A stretch of 24,394 bases of DNA from Candidatus Ventricola intestinavium (GTDB taxonomy: Bacteria; Bacillota; Clostridia; Christensenellales; Aristaeellaceae): assembly GCA_018715105.1 (NCBI GenBank), contig DVMG01000204.1, forward strand, positions 1 to 24,394, written 5' to 3'. Shown here piece by piece: positions 1-6,804 of this stretch; within the stretch, counting starts at the first letter, position 1; each line of letters opens with the position of its first letter. The notes under the pieces were generated by a model that worked only from the letters and a program-made list of their open reading frames with translations, was not told the DNA's origin and ran no database searches. Both the position numbers and the translations under genes were made by a program.

Positions 1-1319
1 CCGGCGGGGAGGATGTGCAGAAGGCCGCTTATACCGATGTGGCCGATGGCGTGCTTGTCAACAGCGGTTTTCTCAACGGCCTTTCCGTCGCGGAAGCGAA
101 AAAGACCATCATCGACTGGCTGGTTGAGCACGGCGTGGGCGAACGCAAGGTGAATTACAAGCTGCGCGACTGGGTCTTTTCCCGCCAGCGTTACTGGGGA
201 GAACCGATTCCCCTGGTCCACTGCGATGCATGCGGCTGGGTGCCCGTGCCGGAAGATCAGCTTCCCGTGCTGCTGCCGGATGTGGACAACTATGAGCCCA
301 CGGATTCCGGCGAAAGCCCGCTTTCCAAGATGGAGAGCTGGGTGAACACCACCTGCCCGTGCTGCGGCGGTCCCGCCCGGCGGGAGACGGACACCATGCC
401 CCAGTGGGCAGGTTCCTCCTGGTATTTCCTGCGCTACGCGGATCCGCACTGCGACACCGCGCTTGCCCGGTGGGAGGAGCTCCAATACTGGCTGCCCGTG
501 GATTGGTACAACGGCGGCATGGAGCACACCACGCTGCATCTGCTCTATTCGCGCTTCTGGAATCTGTTTTTGCATGATATCGGCGTTATTCCCAACAGGG
601 AAGCGTATCAAAAGCGCACCAGCCATGGCATGATCCTGGGAGCAAACGGCGAAAAGATGAGCAAGTCCCGCGGCAATGTCATCAATCCGGATGACACCAT
701 CGCGGAAATCGGCGCCGATGCCTTCCGCCTGTATGAGATGTTCATGGGCGCTTTTGACCAGGCGATTCCGTGGTCGACAGAGGGCGCGCGCGGATGCCGC
801 CGGTTCCTTGAGCGCGTATGGCGCCTGCAGGATATGCTCACGCAGGAGGATGCCGTGCGCCACGCGATGGAGGTGCCGGTCAATGCGATGATCAAAAAGG
901 TCTCCGAGGATTATGAGCGCATGAAATTCAACACCGCCATTGCGGCGATGATGTCCTTTGTCAACGATGTGTATGCTATGGGCAGCATCACCCGCGCGGA
1001 ACTGCGCGCGCTGATGCTGTGCCTCAACCCGGTGGCCCCGCACATCACCGAGGAGATGTGGGAAGCCTGCGGCCTGAGGCAGCCCATCTATACGCAGAGC
1101 TGGCCCGCCTATGACGAGGGCAAGCTCGTTGCGGACGAGGTGGAGATCGCCGTGCAGATCCGGGGCAAGGTGCGCGCGCGCATCATGGTGCCCGCGGATA
1201 TGGGCAAGGATGACGGCGCCAAGCTGCTTGAACATGAGACGGTCAGGAGGCTTGTGGGGGATGCCCAGGTGAAAAAGCTGATCTTTGTGCCGGGCAGGCT
1301 GCTGAACATCGTGTGCTGA
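1..1319 (+). CDS. leuS: Leucyl-tRNA synthetase, C-terminal part (5' end outside window)
   Basis: This is the 3' portion of a class Ia leucyl-tRNA synthetase, which charges tRNA-Leu with leucine in the cytoplasm. The reading frame is open from position 3, with no start in the window, so the gene begins upstream. The KMSKS ATP-binding motif is at 654-668, followed by the helical anticodon-binding domain (about 790-1130). The C-terminal editing-side domain ends in PGRLLNIVC. The motif VNSGFLNG near the window start and the zinc-like CDACGW/CPCCGG pairs (about 220-370) fit bacterial LeuS. The catalytic HIGH motif and most of the CP1 editing domain lie outside. A hairpin at 1331-1349 and a 14-bp stem at 1416-1449 follow the stop. 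Identification is secure. Confidence 0.97.
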   Translation, partial: GGEDVQKAAYTDVADGVLVNSGFLNGLSVAEAKKTIIDWLVEHGVGERKVNYKLRDWVFSRQRYWGEPIPLVHCDACGWVPVPEDQLPVLLPDVDNYEPTDSGESPLSKMESWVNTTCPCCGGPARRETDTMPQWAGSSWYFLRYADPHCDTALARWEELQYWLPVDWYNGGMEHTTLHLLYSRFWNLFLHDIGVIPNREAYQKRTSHGMILGANGEKMSKSRGNVINPDDTIAEIGADAFRLYEMFMGAFDQAIPWSTEGARGCRRFLERVWRLQDMLTQEDAVRHAMEVPVNAMIKKVSEDYERMKFNTAIAAMMSFVNDVYAMGSITRAELRALMLCLNPVAPHITEEMWEACGLRQPIYTQSWPAYDEGKLVADEVEIAVQIRGKVRARIMVPADMGKDDGAKLLEHETVRRLVGDAQVKKLIFVPGRLLNIVC

Positions 1320-1330
1320 GGTGCCCGGTT

Positions 1331-1349
1331 CCCTGCGCACAGCGCAGGG
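1331..1349 (+). other. Perfect 8-bp hairpin just after leuS
   Basis: CCCTGCGC (1331-1338) pairs with GCGCAGGG (1342-1349) across a 3-nt loop, 11 nt after the leuS stop. It has no T-run, so it may protect the 3' end of the transcript rather than terminate it. Confidence 0.4.
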
Positions 1350-1415
1350 CATGCATGAGGGAAAGGCCCGCTTTGGCACCCAAAAGAGTTTGCAGGGCCA
1401 ATCGGAAACAGAATC

Positions 1416-1455
1416 GGGCCGCAGGCTGCCTTTAAGCAGCCTGCGGCCCTTACAT
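1416..1455 (+). terminator. Probable intrinsic terminator of leuS
   Basis: A perfect 14-bp stem is seen: GGGCCGCAGGCTGC (1416-1429) pairs with its complement at 1436-1449 around a 6-nt loop. The following T-tract is poor (TTACAT). Its position about 100 nt after leuS and before the next gene supports a terminator role. Confidence 0.65.
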
Positions 1456-1563
1456 ATCCACAGATTTTGAAAAAGTGTGGAAAAAAGAGGGGGTTGTTGG
1501 GAAGAAAATCCAGATACGGATCGTATTGATAGTATCAAAACCCAAAAGAGGAGAAAGCGCTCT

Positions 1564-2796
1564 ATGCAGACACAACCGTCCCGGCGGCTCAGAAGCATTC
1601 CGGATGTCTACCTGATCGCACCGCTGACCGTGCTGGCCGTCGCGTTTGGAATCATGACATTTACCGGCCTGTGGCCTACAACCGTCAATGATTACCGCTC
1701 CTATTCCCTGCAGGCATGCGCATGGCTGCAGGGACGGCTGGATCTGGGGCAGGATTATCCGTGGCTGGAGCTGGCGATCTATGAGGGAAAGTATTATGTG
1801 AGTTTTCCCCCGTTCCCCTCTTACGTGCTTCTGCCATTTGCTGCGGTCTTCGGCGAGCATACTCCGGATCACTGGATCGCCCTGGCCGTGATGCTCCTGG
1901 GCTGCGTATACGCGGTGTGCCTGTGCCGCCTGATCGCCGGAGACAGAGCCGGCACGCTGGCGCTCGTGCTGTTTCTGTACATAGGCAATGGGTATCTGTT
2001 TATCGGCATCCAGGGTTGGGTGTGGTTTCTGGCGCAGGGCATGTGCTTTACGCTCTCTCTGATGGCGCTTGCGCACGCCGTAAAGGGGCAGGGTGGGATC
2101 AGCCTGGCATGCTGGGCCTGCGCCGTCGGCTGCAGGCCGGTTGTGATCGTGTATCTGCCTTTGATTATCCACATCCTGTGCAAAACCTGGAGGGAAAGAA
2201 GCGGCGTGCGTCCATGGACGCTGGTTAAAAAGCGGTGGTACTGGGCCGTTGTCCCGTCCGCCCTCGCGCTGTCCTATATGGCGCTCAACATGCTTCGCTT
2301 TGGCAATCCGCTTGAATTCGGGCATAATTATCTGCCCGAGTTTGTCCGCGCACAGGAAGGGCAGTTCAGCCTGAGCTATGTGGCCGGCAATGTGCAGGAG
2401 CTGCTGCGCCTGCCTCCCCTGGACGAGAGAACCGGAAAACTGGGTTATTTCTGCATCGGCTGCATGGCCTTCTGGCTGATTGCGCCGATTTTCATCCTGT
2501 TTTTTACGGCATGGGTTTATGCGCTTGTCCGAAAGAGGCGGGAACATGCCTTTTTGCTGGCAGCCCTGCCCGTGATGATGTTTTTGCACGCGGGGATCCT
2601 CTGCATGCACAGGACGCTGGGCGGATGGCAGTTCGGCAACCGTTATCTGCTTGACATGCTGCCGTATCTGTTTTACGGCCTGCTGTGTTTTGCGCCTTTC
2701 AACACGCGCTATGTGCGGCTTCATGCGCCGCTGATGGCGCTGGGCACGGCGATCAACCTGATCGGCACCGTCGCGGTCTACAACAAATGGATTTGA
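1564..2796 (+). CDS. Polytopic membrane protein, PMT/GT39-like glycosyltransferase candidate
   Basis: The protein is 410 residues with about nine or ten hydrophobic segments spread over its length, so it is an integral membrane protein. The start is ATG 1564, which has AGAGGAG about 10 nt upstream; a GTG at 1477 would add a charged tail without a ribosome binding site. The first outer loop (about residues 35-80) holds an acidic residue in VNDYRS and an aromatic stretch with YYVSFPPFPSY. Such layouts are typical of polyprenyl-phosphate-dependent (GT-C/PMT-like) glycosyltransferases, but no diagnostic motif was proved. It stands alone between two terminators. The other large membrane protein at 9154-10812 has a loosely similar architecture. 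The specific function is unknown. Confidence 0.75.
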   Translation: MQTQPSRRLRSIPDVYLIAPLTVLAVAFGIMTFTGLWPTTVNDYRSYSLQACAWLQGRLDLGQDYPWLELAIYEGKYYVSFPPFPSYVLLPFAAVFGEHTPDHWIALAVMLLGCVYAVCLCRLIAGDRAGTLALVLFLYIGNGYLFIGIQGWVWFLAQGMCFTLSLMALAHAVKGQGGISLACWACAVGCRPVVIVYLPLIIHILCKTWRERSGVRPWTLVKKRWYWAVVPSALALSYMALNMLRFGNPLEFGHNYLPEFVRAQEGQFSLSYVAGNVQELLRLPPLDERTGKLGYFCIGCMAFWLIAPIFILFFTAWVYALVRKRREHAFLLAALPVMMFLHAGILCMHRTLGGWQFGNRYLLDMLPYLFYGLLCFAPFNTRYVRLHAPLMALGTAINLIGTVAVYNKWI

Positions 2797-2823
2797 GGAT
2801 TTCTGTGCGCCGCCGGACACAAG

Positions 2824-2852
2824 GGCTCCCTGTAACAGGGAGCCTCCGTTTG
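2824..2852 (+). terminator. Terminator-like hairpin after the membrane protein
   Basis: GGCTCCCTG (2824-2832) pairs perfectly with CAGGGAGCC (2836-2844) over a TAA loop and is followed by a T-rich stretch (TCCGTTTG). It lies 28 nt after the stop at 2796. A close copy of the hairpin core occurs at 2979-2999. Confidence 0.7.
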
Positions 2853-3107
2853 TTGACATAAGCGTCGTTTTCGTTCATGACGGGCGTTTCTTTCCCAATC
2901 TTTTTCCCAATCCTTGAAGGATTGAGAGGATCTTTTTTCCCCCTCGGGGGAGAAAAGCGTTTTGCCGGCGGTCCGGGGATCCCTGTGACAGGAGGCCCTT
3001 CAGGAGCGCGGCCGCGTTTTCCCGGGCGGGGAAGACGGCGGCCCTCTTTTTGCGTTTGCAGGGCCTTCCGGCATCTGGCACAGGGAGGATATGCCTGCGA
3101 AATGATC
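2853..3107. other. Hairpin-rich intergenic region
   Basis: The gap between 2797 and 3199 has no convincing gene. In order it holds the terminator at 2824-2852, then CAATCCTT/AAGGATTG (2908-2924), then a 12-bp stem (2932-2943 with 2946-2957, one G-T pair). After these come a CCTG-TGA-CAGG hairpin (2982-2992), the terminator-like stem at 3010-3051, and the promoter at 3108-3136. A TTGACA at 2853-2858 has no good -10 box. Short ORFs here have no ribosome binding site or protein-like composition. Confidence 0.5.
3010..3051 (+). terminator. Intrinsic terminator-like stem with T-run, upstream of the methyltransferase promoter
   Basis: GGCCGC (3010-3015) pairs with GCGGCC (3038-3043), and GTTTTCCC (3016-3023) pairs with GGGAAGAC (3029-3036, one G-T). 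G3037 is bulged. The stem is followed by CTCTTTTT. It may stop read-through from the membrane protein gene or end a small untranslated RNA. Confidence 0.6.
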
Positions 3108-3136
3108 TTGCAACGGAGGAAAAAAGACAGTATAAT
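3108..3136 (+). promoter_or_regulatory. Sigma-A promoter of the methyltransferase-trmD operon
   Basis: TTGCAA (3108-3113), a 17-nt spacer and a perfect TATAAT (3131-3136) are seen. Transcription should start near 3143, giving a leader of about 57 nt before ATG 3200. No other promoter or terminator is evident until 6553, so the four downstream genes are probably transcribed from here. Confidence 0.8.
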
Positions 3137-3199
3137 ACAATAAGGGAACGCATGGCCGCCCGCCGGAGGGAAGGCCGTGTGAAGGACGGAGGGGCGACA

Positions 3200-4468
3200 A
3201 TGTCTTGTACCTATATACGGTGCAGCGCGGAGAAGCAGATGGGCCGGGAGGGCAGGGGGACGCTGATTCAGTCGGAATTGCCCGCATGCGGCGACGCGCT
3301 CCTTTCCCGCTATGGCGGGAGCATGCAGATGGTGTATCTGGATCCGCCGTTTAACACGGGAAAGCGGTTTGACATGAAGATGCGCGTGGGCGCGAAGGGA
3401 TACCGCACGGGCTCGCCCACCCTCGCCCTGCCCGCGTATGAAGACCGCTGGCGTGACCGCGCGCAGTATCTGGGCCTGATGCGGGAGGCGCTGGTGGTTG
3501 CCCGCGGGCTGCTGAAAAAAGAGGGCACAATCTTTCTGCACGCGGACGGCCGCATGGCCGCACACCTGCGCCTGCTGATGGACGAGGTGTTTGGAGAACA
3601 CCATTTTCTCAATGAAATCGTGTGGTCCTACCAGTCCGGCGGAAGGGCGCGCAGCTACTTTCCGCGCAAGCATGACGTGATCCTGTTTTACGCCAAGTCC
3701 CGCTCCTATTATTTTAACCTGCGGGCAGTGCCTGTCTCCCGGTGCGAGACGCGCAGCAATCACATGCGCCGCGCGGTGGATTCGGATGGGCGCAGCTATC
3801 GCGCCATCACATCCGGCGGGAAAGAATACCGCTATTATGACGATGAACCGGCCTATCCCGGCGATGTGTGGGACGACATCAGCCACCTTCAGCAGAAGGA
3901 TCCCCAGCGCACGGGGTATGACACGCAGAAGCCGCTCAAACTGCTGCAGCGCATTGTGAGCTGCTCCACGCAGCAGGAGGACTGGGTCTGCGATCTGTTC
4001 TCCGGAAGCGGCACCACGGCCGTGGCGGCTGCGCAGCTGGGGCGCCGCTTTGTGTGCGTGGATCAAAGCCCGTTGGCCATCTCCGTATCCTCCAAGCGCC
4101 TGAGCCAGACGACGGCCGGCAAGCCGCTTGATTTTGCCTATGACGTGGAGGCTCCCTGCGGGCCCGACGACTGCCGGGTGGAGGCGGAGGTTTTTCCCGC
4201 GATCAGCTCATACACCGTGCGCCTCATCGATTTTGAGTGCGAGGCCGCGCGCGAGGAGGGCATCGCGGGAATGGATGCCGTGGATCAGTGGTCCGCCGGA
4301 TTTGTGCAGGGGGATGTATACCGCCGCTGCGTCAGCAGCGTGCGCAGCCAGGCCACGCCGGAGCTTGCTGCGACGCTGGAAATGCCCGTCTGCGCGGGGG
4401 AGCCGTGCGTGATGATTGTGGATATCTGGGGAAACAGGCGCTTTTACCTGCCCAGAAGGAGATATTGA
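3200..4468 (+). CDS. Site-specific DNA methyltransferase (beta-class, N6-adenine/N4-cytosine)
   Basis: The 422-residue protein transfers a methyl group from S-adenosylmethionine to an exocyclic amino group of a DNA base. The catalytic motif IV DPPF is at residues 48-51, in VYLDPPFNTG. Motif X-like DTQKPLKLL comes later (about 245), and the AdoMet motif I DLFSGSGTT is at about 265-273. IV before I is the beta-class order. Residues 100-235 would be the target-recognition region. The last 120 residues form an extra domain ending IWGNRRFY. ATG 3200 is chosen because GGAGGGG ends 5 nt before it; in-frame ATG 3152 would leave almost no leader. No partner restriction subunit is adjacent, although an Mrr-type nuclease lies three genes downstream. 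The next gene starts 2 nt after the stop. Confidence 0.9.
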   Translation: MSCTYIRCSAEKQMGREGRGTLIQSELPACGDALLSRYGGSMQMVYLDPPFNTGKRFDMKMRVGAKGYRTGSPTLALPAYEDRWRDRAQYLGLMREALVVARGLLKKEGTIFLHADGRMAAHLRLLMDEVFGEHHFLNEIVWSYQSGGRARSYFPRKHDVILFYAKSRSYYFNLRAVPVSRCETRSNHMRRAVDSDGRSYRAITSGGKEYRYYDDEPAYPGDVWDDISHLQQKDPQRTGYDTQKPLKLLQRIVSCSTQQEDWVCDLFSGSGTTAVAAAQLGRRFVCVDQSPLAISVSSKRLSQTTAGKPLDFAYDVEAPCGPDDCRVEAEVFPAISSYTVRLIDFECEAAREEGIAGMDAVDQWSAGFVQGDVYRRCVSSVRSQATPELAATLEMPVCAGEPCVMIVDIWGNRRFYLPRRRY

Positions 4469-4470
4469 GC

Positions 4471-5100
4471 ATGAACAACGGGTATATGGTCTATTTGCTC
4501 CGGATTCTGGCGGCCCAGGGCGCGCTGGCCTCCGTCTATACCGATCCGGAGGATCCGGAGGGATTCTCGGCCGGGTTTGTGGAAGCGGTGGATGGCCAGC
4601 ATACGCTGATGTGCGATCTCACGCCCTGGGGGCAGATCGACGGGTGGCGCGTGCGCCGCAACCAGGATGTGATTCAGGTGCTCTCCGGTGAGGAATATGA
4701 GCAGCGGCTGGCAATGCTCATGGCGTATCACGGGCAGCATCATCGCTTTTTCTTCACCGATGCCCCTGCGGAAGACACCGACCTGCTGCTCAGCGTGCTG
4801 CTGGAATGCCGCGCACGGCGCGAGATTGTCAGCATCATCATCGGGGACGACATGATCACGGGCCGCGTGACGGAGGCCAATGGCCTGCGGCTCAAGCTGC
4901 GGGTGCTCGACTTTTTCGGCCGGGAGGCGGAGGAGGAGACGATCACCCTGCGCGAGATCGAAATCCTTGAGATCGACACGCAGGAGGAGCGGATGTATGC
5001 CGTGCTCGAGGAGCTGGAGCGCCAGCGCATGACGCTATTGCCGGGCGGCGCGGAAAAGGAGAGCGGCGCCCCCTCCGGCGAAGAACCGGAGGAGCCATGA
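4471..5100 (+). CDS. Unknown protein with two similar beta-rich halves
   Basis: The protein is 209 residues, with ATG 4471 preceded by AGAAGGAG. It has no signal peptide or membrane segment. Residues 32-83 and 127-179 look alike: each starts with a G-x-V-x-EA strand, then hydrophobic alternating strands, a central glycine, an I-x-x-[VI/L] strand and an acidic helix. This suggests a duplicated small beta-barrel (Sm-like or PRC-like), which is an inference from pattern only. The tail (about 185-209) is rich in G, E and P. From memory it resembles an uncharacterised Firmicutes family carrying an N-terminal acidic D-P-E-x-F motif. It occupies the place before trmD where rimM often sits. Its stop overlaps the trmD start (ATGA), indicating translational coupling. 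Confidence 0.8.
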   Translation: MNNGYMVYLLRILAAQGALASVYTDPEDPEGFSAGFVEAVDGQHTLMCDLTPWGQIDGWRVRRNQDVIQVLSGEEYEQRLAMLMAYHGQHHRFFFTDAPAEDTDLLLSVLLECRARREIVSIIIGDDMITGRVTEANGLRLKLRVLDFFGREAEEETITLREIEILEIDTQEERMYAVLEELERQRMTLLPGGAEKESGAPSGEEPEEP

Positions 5101-5969
5101 AAATCACCATCCTGACCATTTTTCCGGAGATGTTTGCGCCGCTGCATCAGAGCATCCTCGGCCGCGCGCAAAAGGCCGGCCTGCTTGAAATCCGCGAGGT
5201 CAACATCCGGGATTATGCCGCAAACAAGCACCGCAACACGGATGACGCCCCTTATGGTGGCGGCGCGGGCATGGTGATGCTGGCCCAGCCCATTGCCGAC
5301 GCGATGCGCGACGTACAGGGGGAGCATTTTTCCGGCAGGCGCATCTATCTTTCCCCGCGCGGCGAAACGCTCACCCAGAAAAAGGCGGAGGAGCTGGCCG
5401 GGGAGGAAGAGCTGATCCTGCTGTGCGGCCATTACGAAGGGGTCGACCAGCGCGTGCTCGACCTGTATATCGACGAGGAAATCTCCATCGGAGATTATGT
5501 GCTCACGGGCGGCGAGCTGGGGGCGATGGTGCTTACGGACTGTGTGGCGCGGCTTGTGCCCGGCGTGCTGGGCTGCGGAGAAAGCGCCCAAACGGAGAGC
5601 TTTTCCTCCGGGCTGCTGGAATATCCCCAGTATACCCGACCGCGGGAGTTTGAGGGGCGAACCGTGCCGGAGCCGCTTTTAAACGGCAACCATCAGCATA
5701 TTGTGGACTGGCAGCTGAGCGAATCGCTTTACATCACCCTGCGGCGCAGGCCCGAAATGGCCCACGCTTATCTGGAGGGCCGAAAATTCACCCGCCATCA
5801 GCAGAAGGTGATCGGCGCGGTGATGGAACGCATCCGCCGGGAAGACGAGGAAAACAGGGACAGCCGGGAATCCGCAAAGAACACGGAAAACGGCGGCATG
5901 GAGGCCGCGGAGATTGGCGAGGAAAAAGAGACGAAAGAGCCTGTCGGATCGTGTGCTCACGCTGATTGA
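5097..5969 (+). CDS. trmD: tRNA (guanine-N1)-methyltransferase, with acidic C-terminal tail
   Basis: TrmD methylates G37 at N1 in tRNAs that read codons such as CUN, CCN and CGG, preventing +1 frameshifts. It is a SPOUT (trefoil-knot) enzyme acting as a dimer. Clear family signatures are TIFPEMF at the N-terminus, DDAPYGGGAGMVM (about residues 48-60), LLCGHYEGVDQR and IGDYVLTGGELGAM (about 110-145, the AdoMet-binding knot). The protein is 290 residues against about 240-250 for the family. The excess is a charged, low-complexity tail (about 246-290) rich in E, N and K. The start overlaps the preceding gene by 4 nt, and the tail region overlaps the next gene by 56 nt. The usual neighbours rimM and rplS are not in the window. 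Confidence 0.97.
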   Translation: MKITILTIFPEMFAPLHQSILGRAQKAGLLEIREVNIRDYAANKHRNTDDAPYGGGAGMVMLAQPIADAMRDVQGEHFSGRRIYLSPRGETLTQKKAEELAGEEELILLCGHYEGVDQRVLDLYIDEEISIGDYVLTGGELGAMVLTDCVARLVPGVLGCGESAQTESFSSGLLEYPQYTRPREFEGRTVPEPLLNGNHQHIVDWQLSESLYITLRRRPEMAHAYLEGRKFTRHQQKVIGAVMERIRREDEENRDSRESAKNTENGGMEAAEIGEEKETKEPVGSCAHAD

Positions 5970-6537
5970 CAGCATTTTGGAGGGCGTTGCCGCGGGCGCC
6001 ATGGCGCTGCTGCGGCTTTTGGGAAGGCTGCTGATGCTTGCCGGACGTGGCCTGCTTGCGCTTGTGCGCGGGGCGGCGAGGGCCCTGCTGTGGCCCTTTG
6101 GCCGCCTGCTGCGGCTGCTGGGGCGGCGCAGAAACCGGGCGTCGCGCTGCCTGCGGCTGACGGGGGAGGAATTTGAAGCCTATGCGGCGCAGGTGCTTTC
6201 GGACAACGGCTTTCGCCATGTCACGGTGACACGCGCAAGCGGTGACCAGGGAATCGATATTCTCGCGGTGCGCAACGGCCGGACGTACGCGATTCAGTGC
6301 AAAAATTATGCGGGCGCGGTGGGAAACGCCGCCGTGCAGGAGGCCTTTGCCGGCGCGCAGTATTACGGCTGCGACGTGGCGGCCGTCCTGTGCCCCGGCC
6401 AGTTCACCCGTGCGGCGCATGAACTGGCGGATTCCATCGGCGTGCAGCTGTGGGGAGGAGAGCGCCTCTCCCACATGATGCGCCTGAGCGGCAGGCGCCC
6501 CCTGCACCGGCCCAGGCGCAGGGGAGGGAACGCATAA
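5914..6537 (+). CDS. Mrr-type restriction endonuclease-like protein with N-terminal membrane segment
   Basis: The 207-residue protein starts with TTG 5914, supported by GGAGG at 5900-5904. ATG 6001 is a possible shorter start with a poorer site. Residues 1-10 are basic, and 14-70 are hydrophobic or amphipathic with interspersed arginines, probably a membrane hairpin or membrane-bound helix. Residues 82-200 form an Mrr_cat (PD-(D/E)xK) domain: LTGEEFE (E86/E88), GDQGIDIL (D115) and IQCKNY (Q128, K130) supply the expected nuclease residues. Family members cleave DNA, some only when it is methylated. The gene begins inside trmD (56-nt overlap), so its translation is tied to trmD. With the methyltransferase in the same operon, a restriction or DNA-processing role is plausible but unproved. 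Confidence 0.85.
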   Translation: MARKKRRKSLSDRVLTLIDSILEGVAAGAMALLRLLGRLLMLAGRGLLALVRGAARALLWPFGRLLRLLGRRRNRASRCLRLTGEEFEAYAAQVLSDNGFRHVTVTRASGDQGIDILAVRNGRTYAIQCKNYAGAVGNAAVQEAFAGAQYYGCDVAAVLCPGQFTRAAHELADSIGVQLWGGERLSHMMRLSGRRPLHRPRRRGGNA

Positions 6538-6552
6538 AATCCATGCGGAGGC

Positions 6553-6581
6553 TTGACAAAGCGGCCTTTCTTTAGTATGAT
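6553..6581 (+). promoter_or_regulatory. Sigma-A promoter of glyS
   Basis: A perfect TTGACA (6553-6558), a 17-nt spacer and TATGAT (6576-6581) are seen. Transcription would start near 6588, leaving only about 78 nt before the T-box sequence. Confidence 0.85.
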
Positions 6582-6587
6582 AGCGAT

Positions 6588-6747
6588 GCGATTGGCGATG
6601 AGGGGGTTGGCAGCCCGGAGCAGAAGCATGAAAAAGAAAAGTGGGCGCGCACAGGCGCGCCAACAAGGGTGGAACCGCGGAAGGATGCCTTTCGTCCCTT
6701 GAATCCGGCAGGGGCGCGGATTGGGGGCGGCGCCTTCGCGCGGTTTT
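6588..6747 (+). ncRNA. T-box riboswitch (glycyl-tRNA sensing, transcription attenuation)
   Basis: The T-box core GGTGGAACCGCG is at 6668-6679, upstream of a glycyl-tRNA synthetase. A Stem III-like hairpin (6644-6650 with 6655-6661) comes just before it. The terminator form is clear: AACCGCG (6673-6679) pairs with CGCGGTT (6739-6745), and GAAGG (6680-6684) pairs with CCTTC (6733-6737), with G6738 bulged. The stem ends in TTTT. Uncharged tRNA-Gly would stabilise the alternative antiterminator. Only about 50 nt remain for Stem I. There, GGGTT-GGC-AGCCC (6604-6616) exposes GGC, a glycine codon, followed by A, so 6609-6611 is the candidate specifier. The normal AG bulge and distal loops were not recognised. 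Confidence 0.88.
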
Positions 6748-6804
6748 GTGTGATACGGGCGCTGCCCGCGAGCCCCGCAGAACAGGGAAAGTGAGGCGTT
6801 TTCC

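Noticed and set aside
1450..2859. 469-residue minus-strand open frame
   Set aside because: It is antisense to the membrane protein gene. Its Q/H/R-rich translation is a mirror of hydrophobic codons.
2753..4066. 437-residue minus-strand open frame
   Set aside because: It runs antisense to the methyltransferase and through the hairpin-rich gap; it shows no domain and has shadow-like composition.
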